From Shewanella sp. NFH-SH190041 (lineage in GTDB: Bacteria; Pseudomonadota; Gammaproteobacteria; Enterobacterales; Shewanellaceae): a stretch of 64,000 bases of DNA. Made by a program: the position numbers and the translations under genes. Below, in pieces: positions 54,415-63,225 of this stretch. The stretch covers positions 868,001 to 932,000 of the forward strand of contig NZ_AP026070.1 of the NCBI RefSeq assembly GCF_024363255.1, read 5' to 3'. The number at the start of each line of letters is the position of its first letter. The stretch's first letter is position 1. Below the pieces are notes generated by a model, which was not told the DNA's origin, made no database searches, and was given only the letters and a program-made list of their open reading frames with translations.

Positions 54415-55611
54415 ATGAATAATATGGCTAGTAGACAGCAGGATGAAAACTACAGCAGTGATGGCGCTATTTTTAAACGCGACACTTGCAATGCTAAAGA
54501 GGCGACAACCGCTGATGGCATGTGTCATCTCGATGCCAGTGCCACTGTTACTGCCCCAACTATTGCGGGTTTAAGCGGCATACGTGCCCGGCCCGCGCCC
54601 GCGACTTTAATCAATCGATTGGGGCAGCCTCACTTTGGCTATTTTGCTGAGCCGGTGGCGCAGTTTTCTTTGCCGCAGTTTGTTTACCGCACTGAAATGG
54701 ATGGCTCCGCATCGGCTTGGGCGCGGTATTTTCACTATAAACAATTTCAATTTGTGGCTTTGCAAGGCGCGGATTTCTTATTGGGAATGGCGCTGGCCGA
54801 TATTCGCTATCTGGGGTCTGGGTTTGTTTATCTCTATGATATGACCACCAATCACCTGACGGAGCTAAATTTTCTACAACCTCTTGGTGGCCGTTATGCG
54901 ACTAGCCCTTCACCGGTCAATGGTCATGGCTATATCCGCGCGCGCCAAGGGCAACTGGCATTGACGCTTAGCTAAGGCTGCTGGCAAATACAAGTCGATA
55001 CCCCGTTTGCCCGTGGTGAATTTTCTTTATTACCGTCCCAATCCGCTCGGGCTGATACTGCTCGGCCTTTGGTGGTATGCAGTCCAACCGGGTATAGCGG
55101 CTGGACTTATACCCAAAAGCATAATGGCCTCGCATTGGATGGGCAGTTACAGCTACAAGGGCGCGAGGTTGATCTGACCAGTGTACGCGGTGGCTATGAT
55201 TTTTCTGCCGGATATATGCGCCGTGAGACCAGTTGGCGCTGGGCATCGATTAATGGCAGCTGTCACGGCATATCCGTGGGCCTTAACTTGGCCGCGGGCG
55301 TCAATGAGACAGGCTTGAGTGAGAACGCCTGTTGGGTGAATGGCGTTTGTATGTATCTGCCACCTGTGCACTTTGCTTTTAAGCGGGATGACCCGGATGC
55401 ACCTTGGCATATCTACAGTGACGATGGTCGCATTGACCTGCATTTTATGCCGCGAAACTGCCGACGGGAGCGGCGAAATTTGTGGCTCCTCAAAAGTAAT
55501 TTTCGTCAGTTTATCGGTCATTTCCATGGTTCAGTAGTGCTGGATAATGGTCAGCGATTGGCGTTGTCACAGGTCCCTGGGCTGACCGAAGATCATTTCG
55601 CTAAATGGTAA
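54415..55611 (+). pseudogene. DUF2804 gene with one in-frame stop codon
   Basis: A single reading frame of about 398 codons interrupted by TAA at 54973-54975. Both halves fit DUF2804: the first has the N-terminal portion (HFGYFAEP, VALQGADFLLGMALADI). The second has the typical DYSRGY-like DFSAGYMRRETSWRWAS and LNLAAGVNETGLSENACWVNG. The frame is continuous and otherwise undamaged, so either a recent nonsense mutation or a sequencing error is likely. Family function is unknown. An AGGGAT box precedes the ATGs. The desaturase-like gene follows nine bases after the end. Confidence 0.82.
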
Positions 55612-55620
55612 GGAGGGATA

Positions 55621-56550
55621 ATGCTTGATTGGCTGATCGCTCATCCTGAATGGTTATTGGTATTGTTGGCGCCGCTGTTTGGAATATTGATGGTGGCAGA
55701 ATGGTTTTGGGGAACCGTTAAGCAACACCTGCCGCAAAATGGACATTACCGTTTACCTGAACTGGCCTGTAATTTGACATTGGCGGGGCTACATCAATTG
55801 ATGGATCTGCTGGTGGGGCTGTTGGTCTTTAAGGTGTATCTATGGCTGTTTGGTTGGCGGCTGTTTGATATCAACATGACACCTATGATGTTTTTCGTGC
55901 TGATGTTAGCGCAGGATTTTTGCTATTACTGGTTTCACCGTGCCAGTCATCGGCTGCGCTGGTTTTGGGCCGCCCACAGCGTGCACCACAGTTCGAAAAA
56001 TATGAATTTCAGTACGGCATTACGCCAAAGTATGCTGTATCCGCTTACAGGCATGTGGCTGTTTTGGTTACCCCTAGTGATCATCGGTTTTCCGCCCCAG
56101 TATGTGGTATTGACCGTGCTGGTGAATCTGGCACTGCAATTTATTATCCATACCCAGTGGATCCGTAGTTTCGGCTGCTTGGATAGACTGTTGAATTCCC
56201 CTAGCCATCACAGGGTGCACCATGGTCGTAACCCCCAATATATTGACCGAAATTACGCTGGGTTGCTGATCATATGGGACAAGCTATTTGGCACTTTTAC
56301 CCCGGAAACTGAGCCGGTGGAATATGGCATTACCACCCCGGTACAGAGTATGAACCCAGTGACAGTGACTTTCGCTGAGTGGCGGGAGTTATGGCGGGAT
56401 ATCTCCACGCCGGGGCTGACATTGACTCGGCGTCTGGCATTGCTGTGGTCGGCACCTAAAAACGGGGGGCTAACCCAACAGGATTTGACTCGACAGTCAG
56501 ATTTAGACAAGGCCGCGATCCCCCAAGACTCAGGCTTAGATAAAGAGTGA
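55621..56550 (+). CDS. Sterol desaturase / fatty acid hydroxylase superfamily protein
   Basis: A 309-residue integral membrane di-iron enzyme. The His boxes are FHRASHR, HSVHHSS and SHHRVHHGR, spaced as in the family, with about four hydrophobic helices. Such enzymes hydroxylate or desaturate lipids such as alkylglycerols, sterols or fatty acids. AAGGAGG precedes the ATG. It is co-oriented with the broken DUF2804 gene, with which it probably formed an operon acting on lipid. Confidence 0.9.
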   Translation: MLDWLIAHPEWLLVLLAPLFGILMVAEWFWGTVKQHLPQNGHYRLPELACNLTLAGLHQLMDLLVGLLVFKVYLWLFGWRLFDINMTPMMFFVLMLAQDFCYYWFHRASHRLRWFWAAHSVHHSSKNMNFSTALRQSMLYPLTGMWLFWLPLVIIGFPPQYVVLTVLVNLALQFIIHTQWIRSFGCLDRLLNSPSHHRVHHGRNPQYIDRNYAGLLIIWDKLFGTFTPETEPVEYGITTPVQSMNPVTVTFAEWRELWRDISTPGLTLTRRLALLWSAPKNGGLTQQDLTRQSDLDKAAIPQDSGLDKE

Positions 56551-56574
56551 ATCGTCGGTTGATTGGTAAGTGGG

Positions 56575-56940
56575 TTATGGACAGGTTTGCACTCGCGTCA
56601 GGCTGTAACCGCGTTTCTCTCCATTTTGCCAGTGATATTTAACACTTTGGCACAATGTGAGCCCTTGCTCATCCTGATAGTGGATGTTGGCAGTGGCATA
56701 GTGGGTACCGTGACTTTCAATATCCAGATGAATATCAATGTTGCTGTGGCTCTGTGGAAAAAAGCTGCTGTTGCTGGGTTTCAGCCATCCTTTGCTGCGG
56801 CCAATCTCATAAGCGATTTCCATGGCTTCTGTTTCACAGCGTTTGGCCGCCCGGCCCGTTGTGAATGGGTTGAGGAACCACACCAGGGCGATTAACCCCA
56901 AGACCATTAAAATCAGATTACGCAAGCCTGCTTCCACCAT
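56575..56940 (-). CDS. Small membrane-anchored protein of unknown function
   Basis: About 121 residues with one N-terminal hydrophobic helix (LILMVLGLIALVWFLNPF), then a small extra-cytoplasmic domain with two or three Cys. I chose the ATG (56938-56940); a TTG is one codon upstream. It lies downstream of rhlE on the minus strand, beyond a terminator. The family is not recognised. Confidence 0.6.
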   Translation of the reverse strand: MVEAGLRNLILMVLGLIALVWFLNPFTTGRAAKRCETEAMEIAYEIGRSKGWLKPSNSSFFPQSHSNIDIHLDIESHGTHYATANIHYQDEQGLTLCQSVKYHWQNGEKRGYSLTRVQTCP

Positions 56941-56950
56941 CAAGGCATAT

Positions 56951-56990
56951 AAAAACCTGCTAATAATATCATTGTGTTAGCAGGTTTTTT
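56951..56990 (-). terminator. Terminator of the rhlE-like gene
   Basis: AAAAACCTGCTAA pairs with TTAGCAGGTTTTTT around a 13-base loop, with A and T runs at both edges. It is used by the minus strand. Confidence 0.85.
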
Positions 56991-57081
56991 CACTGATATC
57001 TTCACGGGAAAAAATAAATCTTCAGGCTGTGAATCAGGTCAACTTCTTGGCTTTGTGAGGGAAGATACGCCGAGCAGTTAT

Positions 57082-58308
57082 TTAGCGCCGCCGACGGGTA
57101 TTACCACCCAGTGCCCGTTTGCGAGCCCGCTGTTTTTGTGCCGCTTTGGAGAGTTTCGGGCTGTCATCTAGTCGGGTTAAATCCGGTTCAAAGCCGGGGT
57201 ACCATTGGCGGGGCAGACGGCAGTCTAACAGGACTTCTAGCTCTTCCAACTGGCGGGCGTCTTTATTATTAAAAAATGTCATCGCCAGCCCAGTGTTACC
57301 GGCGCGGCCGGTGCGGCCGATGCGGTGAACATAATCTTCGGCGATATAGGGCAGCTCCATATTGATCACGACGGGTAAGTCGTCAATATCCAGCCCCCGG
57401 GCGGCAACATCTGTGGCAATCAAGGCCTGTAACTCTCCGGCTTTAAACTGGGTTAATACGTCAGTGCGTACTTTCTGGGACAAATCGCCGTGCATGGCCG
57501 CGACGGTCAGACCTTGTTGTTGCAGGTAATGACTTAGCTGATCACAGGCCTGTTTGGTGCGGGAGAATACCAAGACTTGGCGCCAGTCTTTATGACGAAG
57601 CAAATGGGCTAACAGCGGCGCTTTGCGGTCATCATCCACTTCATATAGCTGCTGGGTAATATCCTGGGCGGCTGAGTTGCGTTTGTCGACTTCGACCAGT
57701 TTGGGTTGTTTAAGCAATTGACGGCTAAAACGGAAAATACTGTCATCAAAGGTGGCAGAAAACAGCAGGGTCTGACGTTGCCGGGGCAGTTGTCGCAAAA
57801 TGGCGCTGATTTCATCTTTAAAGCCCATATCCAGCATGCGATCCGCTTCATCAAATACCAGATGGGTCAGTTGGCCCAGATTGACGGTTTTTTTACGCAG
57901 ATGGTCCAGTAATCGTCCGGGGGTAGCAACCAGAATATTAACCCCCTGGGCCAAGGCTTTTTGCTGCGGCTCAAAAGCGGCGCCACCATAAATCAGGGCG
58001 GTTCGTAGTCGGGTGTGTTGACTGTATTGGTTGAGATTATCAGCTACCTGCTGGGCAAGCTCGCGGGTGGGCACCAGGATCAATGCTTGAAGCCTTGCTG
58101 TCTGCGGCTCGGTTTGTAGCAGGGCATGCATAATGGGCAGGGCATAGGCGGCGGTTTTGCCGGTACCGGTGCGGGCACCCGCCATCAAATCATGACCCGC
58201 CATAATTTCAGGAATGGCTTCGGCTTGGACTTTCGTTGGTTGAGTAAAGCCCAGCGTGTCTAGGTTGGCTAAAAGGGCAGGGGCGAGATTAAGTTGGGCA
58301 AAAGACAT
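57082..58308 (-). CDS. rhlE: DEAD-box ATP-dependent RNA helicase, RhlE type
   Basis: A helicase of about 408 residues. Motifs in order: Q motif FTQPTKVQAEAIP, ARTGTGKTAAYALP (I), PTRELAQQVADNL (Ia), VFDEADRMLDMGF (II, DEAD), LFSATF (III, SAT), IATDVAARGLDI and YVHRIGRTGRAG (VI). A basic tail ends in RKRALGGNTRRRR. The start at 58306-58308 gives the usual MSF(A/D) N-terminus. The frame is open upstream, where the rlmG gene and its hairpin lie. It probably remodels ribosomal RNA. Confidence 0.92.
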   Translation of the reverse strand: MSFAQLNLAPALLANLDTLGFTQPTKVQAEAIPEIMAGHDLMAGARTGTGKTAAYALPIMHALLQTEPQTARLQALILVPTRELAQQVADNLNQYSQHTRLRTALIYGGAAFEPQQKALAQGVNILVATPGRLLDHLRKKTVNLGQLTHLVFDEADRMLDMGFKDEISAILRQLPRQRQTLLFSATFDDSIFRFSRQLLKQPKLVEVDKRNSAAQDITQQLYEVDDDRKAPLLAHLLRHKDWRQVLVFSRTKQACDQLSHYLQQQGLTVAAMHGDLSQKVRTDVLTQFKAGELQALIATDVAARGLDIDDLPVVINMELPYIAEDYVHRIGRTGRAGNTGLAMTFFNNKDARQLEELEVLLDCRLPRQWYPGFEPDLTRLDDSPKLSKAAQKQRARKRALGGNTRRRR

Positions 58309-58372
58309 GGATGATTCCGGCAAACAGACTGGGCGGCGATTGTAGCAGGCTTTATCTATCAGGTCAGGCAGA

Positions 58373-58400
58373 CTGTATACCGGTATATGCCGGTATACAG
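58373..58400. repeat. Perfect 11-bp inverted repeat between rlmG and rhlE
   Basis: CTGTATACCGG and CCGGTATACAG around a six-base spacer. There is no T-run. It may be an operator or a weak terminator. Confidence 0.75.
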
Positions 58401-58414
58401 TGGCCGTTTTGCGG

Positions 58415-59563
58415 TTATTTGATGGCTTGTAAAATAACAAACTTACCATTGCTGGCGGCAGTACGACAGTTGCCAAACAGGCGTTTGAGTTTTACGTGAT
58501 ACCCCAAATGTCGGTTACCGACGACTTGCAACATACCGCCGCTTTGCAATCTCTTGCGGGCATCGACAAACATTTGCCAGGCAATATGATCAGTGATGGC
58601 TTCCCCTTGGTGGAATGGGGGGTTACACAGCACGAGATCGGCACTGATCCCGGCCTCCAGATGGGTCAGACAGTCATCCCAATGGAAGTGGCCATGTCCT
58701 GGGCACAGTTGATTTTGCTGCCAGTTATCCCGAGCACTGGCAATGGCCATTTCTGAGTCATCAATAAAATGGATATTGGCGTGGGGATATAACTGGGCTG
58801 CTCGCAGGCCGAGAATACCGTTACCACAGCCAAGATCGATTACCTGGCGGTAATCTCCTTCAGGCATATTATCGAGCATAATGCGGGCACCAATATCGAG
58901 CTTATTAGCGGCAAACACATTAGCCAGATTGCTGATCTGTAATTGATATTCGGGTACTGGCCAGTGTTGAGGCGCGGGGAGTGACCGTGCATTACCATCA
59001 GCGGTTGCCCGGATAACCCGGGTTTTTTTCCACGCTAAGCTGGCACTGGCAGGGCCGAGATGTTGCGCAATAAGTGCAAGCAGACTTTGATTGATCAATT
59101 TGGCTTTTGCCCCAATCAGTATGGGGGTGCCTGCTGGCAGTACTTGTGACAACCGAATCAGCTGGTGGGCAAAATAGGTCAGATTTTTCGGCAGTTTCAT
59201 TAGCACGATAGCCGGCAGCTGAGGCAGATTTTCCCGGCTATTGAGCCAGTGAATATTGGCATCGCTTAATTCATTACGCTGCAGGTTTTCCAGTGTACCC
59301 AGTTGACTGGTTTTGGCATCGGTTTCGATATAAAGCGTCGCTTCTGGCATGATGCGCTGCAACGCGCAGGTGAGTGCGCCAAATCCATCATTAATAATGG
59401 CGATATTGGCATTAGGCGCCAATGACTGGTCGCTCAGTTGTTCATTGAGTTGTTGCAGCAGATGCTCATCAGCTGCATCCCAAGCTTGCAGGTTAGAGAC
59501 CTGACTGGCCGGGTAACGGTGTAATTCCAGCTCAACGCCGGGTACTGAAAAATGGGTGGTCAT
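58415..59563 (-). CDS. rlmG: 23S rRNA (guanine-1835 N2)-methyltransferase
   Basis: A 382-residue two-domain enzyme. The N-terminal pseudo-methyltransferase domain is followed by the catalytic one with AdoMet motif [13 protein letters not shown] and the NPPF motif in [24 protein letters not shown] is typical of RlmG. The length agrees with E. coli RlmG (378 aa). It is a single gene upstream of rhlE on the same strand. Confidence 0.94.
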   Translation of the reverse strand: MTTHFSVPGVELELHRYPASQVSNLQAWDAADEHLLQQLNEQLSDQSLAPNANIAIINDGFGALTCALQRIMPEATLYIETDAKTSQLGTLENLQRNELSDANIHWLNSRENLPQLPAIVLMKLPKNLTYFAHQLIRLSQVLPAGTPILIGAKAKLINQSLLALIAQHLGPASASLAWKKTRVIRATADGNARSLPAPQHWPVPEYQLQISNLANVFAANKLDIGARIMLDNMPEGDYRQVIDLGCGNGILGLRAAQLYPHANIHFIDDSEMAIASARDNWQQNQLCPGHGHFHWDDCLTHLEAGISADLVLCNPPFHQGEAITDHIAWQMFVDARKRLQSGGMLQVVGNRHLGYHVKLKRLFGNCRTAASNGKFVILQAIK

Positions 59564-59820
59564 ATGTCACACTGGGATCACAAAAAGCTAAAGTGCAGAA
59601 TTATAGCCTACAAGTCTTAACCTTAGTTAGCATAACGCGCCTTTCCTGTCAGTCTAACAAGCTGTATTGCTGGCAATACCTTTCCCGAATGGGACTTGGC
59701 GTAATGGCGCATATGTTTTGGCTGGCATGTGGCTTTGCAATTAGCAAGCTTGAGAGTAACAGTGCCTGAGTTGTGGGGAATATTATCTGCAATCTGCAAT
59801 CTGCGATGGAGTCGGCCACT

Positions 59821-60438
59821 ATGGCAAAACATATGGGAGGGCCCTGTGATCAAACGGGCCAACATGCATACCCTTGGACCCATATCCGTCATTATTTGTC
59901 CACTGAATTTCAACAGCGACTTTGGCGCGAGGCTGAAACCTATCCGCTGAGCAGTCCTGAGGTTAAGGTGTTTGGAAAATGGCATGCCATCCCCCGACGG
60001 CAGGTGTGGTTTGGTGACACCTCTTGTCACTATAAGTATTCCGGTTTATTGGTGGAGCCCGAACCTTGGCCAAAGGTTTTAGCGTTACTGCGCCAGCGGC
60101 TGCAGGCTGATTTTGGGCTATGCAGTAATGGGGTGCTGGTGAATCATTACGCCGATGGACGTGATTGTATGGGGTGGCATAGCGATAATGAGGCTGAGCT
60201 GGTACCTGATGCCGATATTGCTTCAGTATCCTTAGGCGCTGGTCGGGATTTTATGTTGCGCCATCGTTTTACCGGAGAGCGGATTGTATTGCCATTGGTG
60301 ACAGGGGATTTATTGCTGATGCATGCTCCGATGCAACAGGTGTGGCAACATAGCTTGCCAAAACGGCTGAGGCTGGATAAACCGCGGCTTAACTTTACCT
60401 TTCGGACTCTGTATCCGGGCTTTTATGCTGATAATTAA
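59821..60438 (+). CDS. AlkB-family alpha-ketoglutarate-dependent dioxygenase
   Basis: A protein of about 205 residues that repairs alkylated bases by oxidative demethylation. The iron ligands are His and Asp in GWHSDNE and His in QHSLPK; the 2-oxoglutarate-binding Arg is in RLNFTFR. VNHYADGRDCMGW and PRRQVWFGD also fit ALKBH2/3-like AlkB. I chose the ATG at 59821 because GGAG (59808-59811) is nine bases upstream. Longer starts at 59806 and 59773 are possible. Confidence 0.92.
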   Translation: MAKHMGGPCDQTGQHAYPWTHIRHYLSTEFQQRLWREAETYPLSSPEVKVFGKWHAIPRRQVWFGDTSCHYKYSGLLVEPEPWPKVLALLRQRLQADFGLCSNGVLVNHYADGRDCMGWHSDNEAELVPDADIASVSLGAGRDFMLRHRFTGERIVLPLVTGDLLLMHAPMQQVWQHSLPKRLRLDKPRLNFTFRTLYPGFYADN

Positions 60439-60558
60439 GCAATACGTGAGTTTCGTGAGCTTGACGCGATGTTATAGCCACTGTTGCATCATGGTTTGAC
60501 CTTTTTACCAGCTGACATTAATCTGCTGGGGAAAAATTTGCCACCAAAGAGCTGAAAT

Positions 60559-60858
60559 ATGATTGTTCAGACGAGCATTACTGATAAGTTGACTGCGCGT
60601 TTTTCCCCTGTTCACCTAGAGGTGATCAATGAAAGTAACCGTCATCATGTGCCGCCGAATTCAGAAACCCACTTTAAGGTGGTTATCGCCAGCGATGCAT
60701 TTGACTCTCTGCGTTTGATTGCCCGTCACCGTCTGGTGAACGAACTGTTGGCTGATGAATTTGCTGCCGGTTTACATGCCTTGACGATGCATACCTATAC
60801 CCCTGAGGAGTGGCAAGCATTGGATGCCATTCCAGCTTCACCCAAATGTAAAGGGTAA
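60559..60858 (+). CDS. bolA: BolA family protein
   Basis: A 99-residue protein. The BolA signature appears as LEVINESNRHHVPPNSETHFKVVIASDAF (core), with LIARHRLVNELLADEF. BolA proteins partner monothiol glutaredoxins in Fe-S handling and affect morphology in stationary phase. GAGCTG is upstream of the ATG. Its own terminator follows. Confidence 0.95.
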   Translation: MIVQTSITDKLTARFSPVHLEVINESNRHHVPPNSETHFKVVIASDAFDSLRLIARHRLVNELLADEFAAGLHALTMHTYTPEEWQALDAIPASPKCKG

Positions 60859-60864
60859 GTATCT

Positions 60865-60892
60865 CGGCCGGTGTGCGCGCCGGCCGTTTTTT
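60865..60892 (+). terminator. Terminator of bolA
   Basis: CGGCCGG/CCGGCCG stem followed by six T. Confidence 0.9.
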
Positions 60893-61276
60893 CCTGTTTG
60901 AGTTACTTATTTTTTCACTGGCAGGTTCTCGCCATCAGCCTTGCGCTATTCGCTTTATTTCAAGATGTTAACTTTCGTTTATCGCCCACCGTCTTTTACC
61001 TTTCACGCCTTAGATTTATAAAACAGTACATTTCATTGCGATGAACTAATTGCCTGCGGCTTTATTTTGCTTAGCGTTGCTTGAGCAAGGATGGGACGCT
61101 GAGTCATTAGGTTGGCGTCAGCCATTCTTGCCGTTGTGAGGCGATGAAGCGTCAAGCTGATAGAGATAAGTTTGGGGCATGATATTTGTCTGACAGTTTT
61201 CTTCTGCCGGTAATTTTGTTATCAATAAATGCGAATAACAAAAAAATAACAATCCATTCAGGATGATTGGCGCAGT
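60893..61276 (+). promoter_or_regulatory. Upstream region of the TRAP transporter operon
   Basis: About 380 bp without a gene, containing the promoter of the TRAP operon. No regulator-binding site is recognised. The stretch 61210-61255 is A-rich (ATAACAAAAAAATAAC). Confidence 0.4.
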
Positions 61277-61783
61277 ATGACGAAATTGATTGCGGTACTG
61301 ACAGGTATGTCAGAGTATTCGGGGCGTTTTATTAGTTGGGCAACCCTGCTATTGGTGTTGCTGACATTGGCAGTCGTATTGCTGCGTTATTTGTTTCACA
61401 CCGGTGCCACTGCGCTGCAGGATACGGCGCTGTACCTGCATGGCGCTATTTTTACTCTGGGCGCCGGTTATACCCTTAAGCATGATGCCCATGTACGGGT
61501 GGATATTTTCTATCGCCGCCTGACCCCTTATCTGCGTCATTGGATAGATTTTCTTGGTACCTTGCTGCTGTTAATCCCTGTTTGTGTCTTTATTGCTTTA
61601 TGGAGTTGGGATTATGTGTTGGCATCCTGGCGCATTGGTGAAGCATCAGTGGAAGCTGGGGGGCTAGCGCTGGTTTATCTGCAAAAATCCCTATTGCTGG
61701 TATTGGTTGTCAGTTTGCTTATCCAGGCTTTTGCTGACTTGCTGCGTCATGGACAGGCGTTGCGAGCTGGAGGGCGGCAATAA
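61277..61783 (+). CDS. TRAP transporter small permease (DctQ type)
   Basis: A 168-residue membrane protein with four hydrophobic helices. The family pattern ALQDTALYLHGAIFTLGAGYTLKHDAHVRVDIF is present. It is a subunit of a sodium-driven tripartite transporter that imports organic acids. The gene ends in TAATG, where its stop overlaps the start of the large permease by one base. Confidence 0.92.
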   Translation: MTKLIAVLTGMSEYSGRFISWATLLLVLLTLAVVLLRYLFHTGATALQDTALYLHGAIFTLGAGYTLKHDAHVRVDIFYRRLTPYLRHWIDFLGTLLLLIPVCVFIALWSWDYVLASWRIGEASVEAGGLALVYLQKSLLLVLVVSLLIQAFADLLRHGQALRAGGRQ

Positions 61784-63150
61784 TGGCAATATTACTGTTT
61801 ATTTGTATCTGTGCAGTATTGATGCTGGGATACCCAGTGGCCTTTTCTCTGGCTGGGGTGGCGCTGATGTTTGCCGCCATTGGCAGTTGGTTCGGGGAAT
61901 TTGATTCTGTGCTATTGCGGGCATTACCCAGCCGCCTGTACGGGGTACTGAATAATCCAATTTTAATGGCGGTGCCATTGTTTGTGTTTATGGGCACTGT
62001 GCTGGAAAAATCCCGCGTGGCGGAGCAACTGTTAACCGGCATGGCAGAGCTGTTTGGTCGATTCCGTGGTGGGCTGGTGTTCAGTGTCTTTATTGTCGGT
62101 ATGTTACTGGCTGCCAGTACCGGCATTGTCGGTGCGACGGTTGTGACCATGGGCTTGATGTCTTTACCGGCGCTTATTCAGCGGGGGTACAGTCCAGCAT
62201 TCAGTGCCGGAGCCATTTGTGCCACAGGTACCTTGGGGCAGATTATCCCCCCTTCTATTGCCTTGATCCTGCTGGGGGATGTGTTGTCCAACGCGTATCA
62301 GCAGGCGCAATTATCGATGGGGATTTTTAGCCCTAAATCTGTCTCAGTGGGGGATCTGTTTGCTGGCGCACTATTGCCAGGCTTAATGTTGGTTGCCATG
62401 TATTGCCTTTATACCCTGTGGCAGTTGTGGCGCCATCCGGCGCAGTTTCCAGCCGGGGAGCCGGGCCGTGTCGGCGATTGGCGATTTTGGTTGCGCCTAG
62501 CCAATGTGCTTTTGCCTCCTTTGGTGTTGATCATGTTAGTGCTAGGGTCGATTTTATTTGGCGTGGCGACTCCTACTGAAGCGGCCTCTGTTGGGGCATT
62601 TGGCGCTTTGATTATTGCGCTGACCAAACGGCGTTTAACTTTGAATGTATTGCAGCAGGTGATGCGCAGTACGGTAAAGGTGACGGCCATGGTCTTTATG
62701 ATTTTGATTGGCGCCAGTATTTTTTCTTTAGTATTTCGCGGACTGGGTGGTGAGGACCTTATCCATCAGCTATTTGCCAATATGCCCGGTGGCACGCTCG
62801 GGGCAATGATATTGGTGATGGCGGTGATTTTCCTGCTTGGTTTTATTCTCGACTTTATTGAAATTACCTTTGTGGTGGTGCCTTTAGTTGCCCCGGTGCT
62901 GTTGGCTATGGGGTTAGATCCCGTGTGGCTTGGCATTATGATTGCCGTTAATTTACAGACATCATTTTTAACGCCGCCATTTGGTTTTGCGTTGTTTTAT
63001 TTGCGCGGCGTTGCGGCCGATTTGGTCAGTAGCGGACAGATATACCGGGGCGTTATGCCCTTTGTGGTGATCCAGTTATTGCTGCTGGTGTTGTTGAGTG
63101 TATGGCCCGGATTAGCGACCTGGCTACCCGAACAAATTTATGGTGGCTAA
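61783..63150 (+). CDS. TRAP transporter large permease (DctM type)
   Basis: A 455-residue membrane protein with about 12 helices. Typical motifs: PLFVFMGTVLEKSRVA, LLAASTGIVGATVVTMGLMSLP, GTLGQIIPPSIALILLG and LGFILDFIEITFVVVPL. It forms the translocation channel with the small permease. It overlaps the small permease gene by one base and is followed after 75 bp by the substrate-binding protein gene. Confidence 0.95.
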   Translation: MAILLFICICAVLMLGYPVAFSLAGVALMFAAIGSWFGEFDSVLLRALPSRLYGVLNNPILMAVPLFVFMGTVLEKSRVAEQLLTGMAELFGRFRGGLVFSVFIVGMLLAASTGIVGATVVTMGLMSLPALIQRGYSPAFSAGAICATGTLGQIIPPSIALILLGDVLSNAYQQAQLSMGIFSPKSVSVGDLFAGALLPGLMLVAMYCLYTLWQLWRHPAQFPAGEPGRVGDWRFWLRLANVLLPPLVLIMLVLGSILFGVATPTEAASVGAFGALIIALTKRRLTLNVLQQVMRSTVKVTAMVFMILIGASIFSLVFRGLGGEDLIHQLFANMPGGTLGAMILVMAVIFLLGFILDFIEITFVVVPLVAPVLLAMGLDPVWLGIMIAVNLQTSFLTPPFGFALFYLRGVAADLVSSGQIYRGVMPFVVIQLLLLVLLSVWPGLATWLPEQIYGG

Positions 63151-63225
63151 GTTGGATGGGGGACAGTTTTTAAACGCTTTAGTGAAACGCTATGGATAAC
63201 ACTATCAATGTATAAGGATGGCAGC

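Noticed and set aside
59623..60030. A 135-codon minus-strand frame opposite alkB
   Set aside because: It overlaps conserved AlkB coding sequence and shows no domain.
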